NCBI GenBank assembly: GCA_963921795.1
Contig: OY997655.1
Location: 12,084,730-12,148,729, forward strand
DNA: 64,000 bases
Direction of reading: 5' to 3'
Source of the DNA: Nannobrachium achirus
Taxonomy: Eukaryota; Chordata; Actinopteri; Myctophiformes; Myctophidae
The position numbers were made by a program, and so were the translations under genes. The notes under the pieces were generated by a model. That model was not told the origin of the DNA and searched no databases. It saw only the letters and a list, made by a program, of their open reading frames with translations. Positions 56,346-64,000 of the stretch are shown here, piece by piece (positions within the stretch are counted from its first letter, which is position 1; each line of letters begins with the position of its first letter).

Positions 56346-57371
56346 GGGGAGACCATGTATAGTTTGTTAGTGGGTCAGTGACGTGACGCCCCAAAAAATG
56401 TGTTTTTAAAAAAACTTTAAATTGCAGGCATAAAAGTTATTTACTTTTGTTCTACTCACTCTCAACCTTATGGAAATACATTTTGTTTTTAGATATTTTA
56501 TTGGAATCAGACTTTATTCAGCAGTTTGTTGTACTTGTGCCTAAAATCGTCATATGGTGTGACATGAAAATAATTGTTCATAAAATGAAAATGGAGTACA
56601 TCTTTCTTAAGTTACTCACTTTATCAAAGTCCTTTATCATAACTAACCAGTGATCCACTATAGTTTTTTGAAAATTAATTATATCTGTATATTTTTTTCA
56701 TAATCGACACTCTGTGTGAGGCCCATGTTCATGATCTTACAACATATTTTAAATGTATTCTGTCAAAACTTTCTCTAAAATTACACAAATATTTGTGACT
56801 CTTCCTGATAATATTCTCTGTGTAATCCATAAACATTTTTTTGGTTTAATCATTAATAAAGGTATGATTTTTCACTATTTGGAATGTCACACCAAATGAT
56901 TTAGTGTCACACCGTATGATCATATCTTCATGTGTCAAAGCAAACTGTGTTTTAACCTACCTATTAGTGAGTACTGAACTTTACTGATTGATTAAACAAT
57001 TACCCAGGATAACATGGCCTTAATATTTCTGAACAGGATATTATTGTAGGGCTTTAACATGGGATAAGAAAGAATTGTAGTAGTAGATGGATGATGAGGA
57101 TGTGCACAGGAATGCTACGCACACCTAAGTCTTCTGCCGGCCCACGGCAGAAGGATCCTAAAGAGACAATAAGGCGCATAGCCACACTTGGAGCCAAGGC
57201 AACATTTTATTAACACCAATTAGTGGAAACAGAACTCAGCATTCAGGTAAATTGCTTTTTTCCGAAGTCTCCTGAACTTGAACACAGCATTTTGTGTTGA
57301 ACAAATGTAATTAGGAATCATGACATTACACCACATCTCCACTAGCTAAAGAGTGCTGGGTTGCGCAACTC

Positions 57372-57438
57372 CGAAAATAGCTGATCTACAAGCTCTCGCA
57401 GCACAACGTGTTGAGAGCTTGTAGATCAGCTATTTTCG
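57372..57438. repeat. Hairpin family, copy at 57.4 kb
   Basis: CGAAAATAGCTGATCTACAA and its perfect inverse, with CAACACGTTG-like centre. It lies inside the TIR element. Confidence 0.9.
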
Positions 57439-57530
57439 CTAGTTTTGTCTCGGGTCCTACCTTAACACTGTCCACTGTCCAGTCCAGTGAGTGAAAGTAC
57501 AAAAGTATTAGATCAGATTAGATTATACAT

Positions 57531-57725
57531 TTAGACTGTATTGTACATCAGCCAGTCGTATTTGGTGATGGTAGCAAACCGGCTGCCTTGTTGCGGTTCT
57601 GCTATGCCACAGACAACCTCCTGCTCTTCGTAGAAAATGCAGTCTCGCCCCTTTGGCTCCTCTCTCCTTGCTGGGTCATTGTTTAGTTTCTCCCTGTACT
57701 TTCTCGTTCTCTCAGCACTTGTCAT
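57531..57725 (-). pseudogene. Fragment starting SAERTRKYREKLNNDP, function unknown
   Basis: A 64-codon minus-strand frame. Its first 20 residues (MTSAERTRKYREKLNNDPAR) resemble the start of transposon-associated fish proteins with an AERxRxYRExLxxDP motif. The rest is unfamiliar, suggesting a frameshift or missing splice. It sits inside the TIR element at 56370-58795. Confidence 0.4.
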
Positions 57726-58952
57726 TTTCCAGCTGACAAAAGAAAATGGAATGTATAGTTTAAGACAAAGAGAAAATATTGTTTAGATTGAAACAATATG
57801 TTAAGGTTTCTGTGAAGGGGTTTCTGCTCTGTCTGATGAATTTGAAGTATCACTGAATGAAGCTAAATTACATTTTATGTAAAAATGTTTAAAACAAATG
57901 TTTAAATGTACAAAAGAAACATGGAACTTTGTTATTTATTGTTATATCTGTAGTTAAATACAGTATAAATCATATGGTGTGACAATCAAGTCATATGGCG
58001 TGACAAGCAGACATGTCACACCATTATGATTAAGTGTCACACCATATTACGTTTTCTGCATTTAGGTTTACCTTGAGGCTACTATGTACACATTAGCATG
58101 CTAACAGCATGCTAGCTATAACAAAGCAACCTAGATCTACATGGAAATATGACCAAAACTTCAAATAACTTAAGCTTTTTTTTATGAAAAGGTGTCACAC
58201 CAACAGACATCCAAAGTGGTGAGTTTGTCAAAGTTTCAACAAGATGGCATTTCATGAAAATGTTAAAATCATAACTCACCTCATACACCTGTCTTGCAGT
58301 TGTGCTGGGAGTGCTGAATAGCCTTACAGAAGAAGGACCTCTCTAGCCAATAGGTGTCCAAATAATTGCCTGTTTAATTTGTCCAAACTAGTGTCACACC
58401 AAATGATTTTGGTTTGGGGGACAAAATGTTTTTGATCAGAAATGACTGAAAACATTATGCTTTGACTTTGAAAAGATATAGGCTCACAAATAGACATTTT
58501 TTTAGCCTAAATTCATTTTCAAATGATTTTTAGCAATTCTTTTTCTTAGTTTTATTCAAGTTCCCACTTTGAGAAACAAGGTCAGGACAGTCACACCATA
58601 TGAGTTTTGCCATGTTTGGTTAAAAATTCTGAAGAAATGAGGAATGAAATGTTTTAATCTTGAGTAAGTTCACATAAAGCTTAATGTCCTACACAATATT
58701 CAGAAGGTTTTTGACAAATATATTTTTTATTTATACATGTTTGACACCGAGGACAGCGAAAACGTTACGTCACGTCACCCACCCTAATACTGTTGATATA
58801 CAGTATGCTGTTAGTACTCTGAATACATTTATACTAATTTATACCTCTTAATACTTCATAGAACATGACATTCTTTGGTGGTCAAAGTAGTAATTAATGA
58901 TACAACAAATAATACCAGTAGTAATATAAATTATGTGTTGCTTTTCTTGTTA

Positions 58953-59040
58953 CTGAGTGAATCAGGAAGTGAAATTAGAAGTTAAGTTTCCAGTAGGAAG
59001 TTTCTGTCGTGAGAAGCACGCACGTGCGCACGCACACACA

Positions 59041-59131
<91 letters not shown>
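58953..59131. repeat. Copy of post-Y-box segment plus (CA)n
   Basis: GAATCAGGAAGTGAAATTAG and TTTCCAGTAGGAAG match the sequence after the Y box at 55377, followed by about 48 CA units. The X and Y boxes are absent here. Confidence 0.75.
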
Positions 59132-59133
<2 letters not shown>

Positions 59134-60008
59134 GAATCATTGGACTTCCTTCATCTTATGTTTTTAATCATGTGCTTTCAATGTGCCCCCCCCCCCCACC
59201 ACCTATTTTTTTCTTTTTATATTTTAACTTTATTTGTAATCCCTTTAATTACTATAATGATATAACAACTGAATTTCCTCTATTGCAGAGGTTTACAAGA
59301 TGTGGGTCGCAACCCAAAGTGGGGTCCTGTGAAGGTGCTATTAGGGTCACACGTTTTTTTGGGGGGGTTTTCATAAACAAAGCCGACGTCCACTTGACGC
59401 ACGCACGCGCACGCACGCACGCACGCACGCACACACGCACGCACACACGCACACACACGAGAGAAGCCTACAAGAACTGATTGTACTGCTTCTTAGTTCT
59501 TATATAAAATGTATAGACAGTTATTTAGCAGCAATAATATGTTCAGGTGCTCATAAAACAGCTGTTTGGGGTGTTTTTGTTACTCCCAGAGGGTAAAATA
59601 CATGGAAACAAATGATCTCTTACGGAACCCTTCTTATGATGAATTAGAGAGCTGGATTAAGACGTGTGTACTTTATTTTTTATTATTTTCAGTGGCACAA
59701 AAAATATTATTCATTCATTTCATTGATAACATAGGCCTACACATCACTGCTTTAATTTAATTTTCTGCTAAATATTCATATCTAAGGCCAATAATATGAT
59801 GTATAGTATGATTTTATTTTAAGATATTATTTATTTCCACTTTGAAATTGTTTGGTCGCCAAAAAAATCCATCCCATAAAATAAAACAAAACGGGGCAAA
59901 GGCTTTAGAGACCCTGCTCTACATGTGATGGGTAAGGTCTGTCTGTATGTCTGTGTGAAATGAGAACATTATTGTGACAGTGCAACTTGAAACCTTATAC
60001 CATCAGAG
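59132..60008. other. Intergenic with MITE debris
   Basis: A GTGGGTCGCAACCC fragment (59301), a (CACG)n/(CA)n tract (59398-59460) and AT-rich DNA. No gene recognised. Confidence 0.4.
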
Positions 60009-60617
60009 CAGGGGTCTTCAACAGGGGGTCTGGGACCCCTAGGGGGTCCACAGAGTTACTACAGGGGGTCGGTAAATCTGTGTGATAGGAAATGTTTTTT
60101 TTCCCCAACCATTTGAACCCAAGCAACCTTTTCTGAGGGGAACATTAGCCAGAAATAGCTGAAGCTCAAGACGCCTCACAGCGTGAGTCGTTGTGAGCTT
60201 GTAGATCCACTATTTTCAGCAAAGAGGTTTGGTGTAGTGGGAAAAAAGAGCAGACCAAGTACAAGTATACTAACTGGTCAACTGGTTAACTGAGAATACA
60301 CATTAACATGAATCCAACGCAATGCTGCACAAGTCTATGAAGCTATCTATGAAATCAATGAAAGAGTTTGATACAATATATATGGTGGGGGTCCCTGCTT
60401 CCTCTCTCTCTCAGCTATAAGGGGGTCCCTGCTTCATCTCTCAGATATAAGGGAGTCCCTGCTTCCTCTCTCTCAGCTATAAGGGGGTCCTTGCTTCATC
60501 TCTCAGCTATAAGGTGGTCCCTGCATAATCTCTCTCTCTCAGCTATAAGGGGGTCCCTGCTTCCTCTCTCTCAGCTATAAGGGGGTCCTTGGCCTTAATA
60601 TCATCGAAGACCCCTGC
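60009..60617. mobile_element. hAT-like element upstream of alpha gene 2, with internal VNTR
   Basis: Ends CAGGGGTCTTCAACAG and ATCGAAGACCCCTG are inverted. The inside carries about six CTATAAGGGGGTCC/CTCTCTCAG units (60390-60590). No convincing target duplication. Its right half is duplicated at 1-110. A decayed hairpin copy lies at 60150-60220. Confidence 0.65.
60150..60220. repeat. Hairpin family, decayed copy
   Basis: GAAATAGCTGAAGCTCAA faces TTGTGAGCTTGTAGATCCAC with several mismatches. Confidence 0.6.
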
Positions 60618-60644
60618 TTACACAACCTCTGACTCTATTAACTA

Positions 60645-60721
60645 TGTTTACCTGCAAAAATGTAGAATGTCGTCTCCTTGGAGACAGATGACACACACTG
60701 TATCTGTAATCTGATTGGCTG
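60645..60721 (+). promoter_or_regulatory. MHC class II S-X-Y promoter of alpha gene 2
   Basis: X1 CCTTGGAGACAGATG (60676-60690) and Y box CTGATTGGCTG (60711-60721) match alpha gene 1. X2 reads TGACACA (60689-60695) instead of TGACGCA, losing the CRE core CG. Confidence 0.85.
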
Positions 60722-60821
60722 ATTCGTCTAAACCACAGAACTCTTCCGTCCTCCTTTCCTCAGTCACCAGAACTTCTGTTGAAGTAAACACTGTTTATTC
60801 TGATCACTTCAGTTTGTATCT

Positions 60822-63617
60822 ATGATGATGAAGATTACAGCCACCCTCCTCATCGTCTCCTGTGTGCTTCATGTCAAAGCCATCCCAGGTGGTGAGTACT
60901 GTACATCAGAGTTATGTTATTGTTATAAGTTTACTATGAAAACCGGCACAACTTGTCCACGTATCTATGTCTGTACGTCACGCCTGACATCACGCTCTGG
61001 CTTGATGTCCCTTTTATGCCCATATATGGAGATCGCTGATGTTATCACAAGTCAAACTTGCAAATTAATTACGTCCTTGTCCATTAAATGCCCATAATAT
61101 GGAGATCCCTGTCCCGATGTCATCAATATTAAGCGCATATCTGGGCATGTTCTGAATCTGACGTCACATTATTGACTATCATGCAGGGGTCTCCATATAT
61201 GGGTAACTGGTCCGATATACTGTACATCAGAACTGTTGCATGTTGCCCTGAGGCGTCTAACTAGTATAACTATATTATACACTTTTAATTGTATTGTTAC
61301 GATGTATCTACCAGACACACATGCCACAGATACCATCAGGCATTGACCAGGGCGTTGCATTTATATCATTTTAAGGTCACTTGGCCTTTGATGGTACATA
61401 GAGTTTGTGCATGGCACAAGGCCACATGCCAGGGCAGTAAGACCATCAAATAAAACCATGATTTTAAACATAGCATAACTATCAGTGAAATAACTAACTG
61501 TAAAATATACATAAATAATTATGTATTATTTAAAGGAGCTATAGTCAACTTTTTCTTGAAAAACGGATGCTAAAATAAAAAAAAAATGTTTCAAAAATAT
61601 TTTATAAAAGAATAAGCTTCATATATGCGTGACCACAAAAAGCGTAAAATAATGATAAAATAATCATTTTGGCCATTGTCAGACCGACACTTTGTTTACA
61701 TCCTAGTCTATAGACTAGGATGTAAACAAAGTGTCGGCCCTACAATGAAAAAGTTGACTATAGCTCCTTTAAAAAAAAACATTTATTATTAAAACAATAC
61801 ATTATTTTTCAGAATAGTATATCACGTGTATTTCAAAACATGTTTCAGAATATTATCAAGATATTTGCAATTGTTTCTGAATATAATATAAACATTTGTA
61901 TTTTATTGTTTGTATGACTGTTTAACATCTGATGGCCAGATCATGTGTCGTTGTCACTTTGAAGAAGGTTAATTTAATGTCATCTTTGTTTTCCTTCCAG
62001 TCGTACACAAGGACATTACAGTCTTGGGCTGTTCAGACTCAGATAAAAACATAAATAAAGAAAAACTGTATGGACTGGATGGTGAAGTGAGGTGGTACGC
62101 TGACTACAACCAGAGGAAGGGGGTGAATACTCTGCCTACGTTTGCAGATCCAGTCACCTACTCAGATGATGTCTATCAACGAGCTGTGGTTGATCAGGAG
62201 GTCTGCAAACACAACCTGAACCAATTTCGCACTGCTCTGAAGAACCCACCAGTGGAACAAGGTACAGGAATACTATGTTGAACATCAACCATTGAACATC
62301 AATTTGACATTAATGAACATTTAAATATGACACACCGCACGCTATGAAATGTTTTTAAAACTGTTTTTTTATAATGAATGGGTGTAAATATGAATATGGT
62401 CCAGGTGCTCAATGAGGGAGCGGGAGAGGGGGAGGGGAAGGTGGAGATGTTTGATGATGTCATCAACATATCAAGTAGGAGTCATGTTTTTTGTGTAACA
62501 ACTGGTTTGTTTTGTGGGCTAACGCTATGAACCGGCTCCTATTGCGTCTCAGATAGAGATCAGTATTAAAGGGATATTTCACCAAAAAAAGAAAAAATAG
62601 ATGCTAAATAGATGTTCATTCAGATAACTCACTTTATGGATTTAACAATGTTTATTATTATTGATGAGTAATACAAGTATATATGTCACATTTAACTTGG
62701 TGTCAGGCTCTGCTTCCCTCTGCTCAGCACAGCACAGAAGAACATCATTAACCATTAGGAGCAGGGAGATATAAATATATAAACACCCCCCATGGGGAAC
62801 ATAATTAGCAGAGCCTACTGGTGGTGCTGGGGAGGCGGGTGGGGCAAGCAAGCGCATAGCACGACATACCTGGAAAATAGCAGCAGGAGAATGACAAGCT
62901 GAGCAGGTTAAATAGCTTGGCAAGAGATCAGCTGACTGCCACGTCGCCTGTGACGCAGGACTGGCGTAATAGCGTAGTAACAGACTTAAAGCAACCACAG
63001 TGAGCGGTGACCCACTCGAGTATATCTGTATGAACTAATTCCGCTGGCTTCATACATTTATGCTGTTATGTGTTTTTCCAAGTCCTGGAACTTTTCTGAC
63101 GTGCTGTGATTAGCCAGTACAGTCACTTTGATTGGCAGTTGTCAAATGCTCATACCCAAAACATGATTTACGAGACTTTGGTGGCTTGTGTGGGACAACC
63201 TATTGATGGATATGTTTGTAATGACAACTAATAACACATTCATGAAACAGAGAGGGGCTCCAATCAGGAAGTGATGCTGACCCTGGGTCTGCTGGATGAG
63301 GTACACAATGTCTCTGTGTCTTTATGTGTTTTCAGATGCTCCTGACACCATGATCTACACCAGAGACGAGGTTCAACAGGGAGTGTCCAACGCTCTCATC
63401 TGTCATGTGACTGGTTTCTATCCTGCACCAGTGACCATCACATGGACCAGGAACAACCTCAACCTGACCTCTGACATCACCACCACCGTCCCATACCCCA
63501 AAGATGATGGAACCTTCTACCAGTTCTCCAGTGTGAAGTTCACACCAGAGCAGGGAGACATCTACAGCTGTACAGTCAACCACCAGTCACTGCCTGCACC
63601 TGAGACCAGGATGTGGG
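60822..63617 (+). CDS. mhc2a: MHC class II alpha chain, gene 2 (exons 1-3; 3' end outside window)
   Basis: Exons 60822-60891 (signal), 62001-62261 (alpha-1) and 63336-63617 (alpha-2), all phase 1 with GT-AG introns. The membrane exon must lie beyond 64000. Alpha-1 has one extra codon and many replacements compared with gene 1 (YSDDVYQ against YQEMYQ), while alpha-2 is nearly the same apart from its first residues and a few others. The Cys pairs (TGCSD-equivalent LGCSD and QEVCK; CHVTGFYP and YSCTVNHQ) and NLT site are kept. Diversity focused on alpha-1 is expected for peptide-binding paralogues. No disabling change seen; it cannot be judged complete. Confidence 0.93.
60990..61230. repeat. CCCATATATGG-family repeat in alpha gene 2 intron 1
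   Basis: Same motifs and the same right end (GGTAACTGGTCCGATATAC) as 5390-5555, but in a different intron. Confidence 0.6.
61534..61768. mobile_element. TTAA MITE in alpha gene 2 intron 1
   Basis: TTAA at 61530-61533 and 61769-61772. Ends AGGAGCTATAGTCAAC and inverse. An inner palindrome is built on TTTACATCCTAGTC/GACTAGGATGTAAA. 235 bp. Confidence 0.9.
62262..63335 (+). other. Alpha gene 2 intron 2
   Basis: Contains a lone TTAAAGGGATATTTCACC end (about 62566) of a TTAA MITE and a CAGCACAGC-rich stretch (62720-62990). No gene recognised. Confidence 0.6.
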
Positions 63618-63897
63618 GTAAGAACACTGTTCTGATATGTTTAATAAAACACTTTCTATAAATAAACACTGTCCTGGTATACATGTAATAAAACAAATGT
63701 TATAAATAAACCATGTCCATAAATAAAATATAATCCCTAATGGGATTAGCAGGGCTGTTAGTTCTTACTTCATGTCCTCTCTGTCACCTGCATGTCCTCT
63801 TTTCTGCTCTTTCCTGGCAGCTCCATCTTCATTCTTCTCCCAGTGTCCTTCTCCCTCATCTCTCCTCTGAACATGTCCGAACCATCTCTACCTCCTG

Positions 63898-63899
63898 CC

Positions 63900-63964
<65 letters not shown>
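63898..63964. repeat. (CTGT)n microsatellite
   Basis: About 16 units in alpha gene 2 intron 3, near the window edge. Confidence 0.95.
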
Positions 63965-63965
<1 letters not shown>

Positions 63966-64000
63966 ATTTTTTAGTATTGTATATAGCTGTGTATATATGT

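Larger units (their letters stand above)
56370..58795. mobile_element. 2.4-kb TIR element with ten copies of TGTCACACCATATGA
   Basis: GTGGGTCAGTGACGTGACG at the left and CGTCACGTCACCCACC at the right are imperfect inverted ends. The motif TGTCACACC(A/G)(A/T)ATGA, in either orientation, occurs at about 56550, 56885, 56905, 57970, 57991, 58014, 58035, 58193, 58392 and 58591. A minus-strand frame starts at 57725. The family is unknown to me. Confidence 0.55.

Noticed and set aside
60368..60580. Repetitive ORF reading through the upstream VNTR
   Set aside because: It is an open frame of the CTATAAGGGGGTCC tandem repeat, upstream of the alpha gene 2 promoter.

Overview
This is nuclear DNA from a ray-finned fish. 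The window holds two MHC class II alpha genes and one MHC class II beta gene, all on the plus strand. Nearly everything else is nested transposable elements and long (TG)n/(CA)n microsatellites. The beta gene has an extra intron that splits its beta-2 Ig domain; I know this feature from neoteleost/percomorph fishes, so such a lineage is likely, although the species cannot be named from sequence alone.

Layout. 0.1-6.0 kb: complete class II alpha gene 1 (4 coding exons, 247 codons) behind an X/Y-box promoter. 7.2-19.5 kb: a degraded DIRS-like tyrosine-recombinase retrotransposon, broken by a hAT element, by a TIR element that itself contains a tRNA-like foldback and an intact-looking LINE ORF of 1293 codons, and by a second TIR element. 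20.3-20.6 kb: a cluster of about 20-bp palindromes. 21-35 kb: a gypsy relic on the minus strand, invaded by an LTR element with 517-bp LTRs that read as identical, and by a hAT element that carries two TTAA-flanked elements. 35-37 kb: L2-type LINE debris. 37.15-43.6 kb: complete class II beta gene (6 coding exons, 254 codons). 43.6-60 kb: intergenic DNA with MITEs, an RTE-type LINE fragment, nested hATs, a 2.4-kb TIR element carrying a repeated TCACACC motif, and an orphan class II-like X/Y module. 60.0-64 kb: class II alpha gene 2, whose exons 1-3 lie inside the window and whose last exon lies beyond the right edge.

The two alpha genes share promoter, upstream VNTR and exon structure about 60.5 kb apart, so the window covers roughly one A-B repeat unit of a tandemly duplicated class II region. 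The alpha and beta products would pair as a cell-surface heterodimer presenting peptides to CD4 T cells. All three genes have X and Y boxes of the kind bound by RFX, CREB and NF-Y and read by CIITA, implying co-regulation. The least expected signals are: two orphan X/Y modules away from any recognisable class II exon 1 (one antisense inside the beta gene); TG tracts abutting two class II splice acceptors; an in-frame duplication of a beta splice donor; and a roughly 70-bp hairpin family present about ten times.
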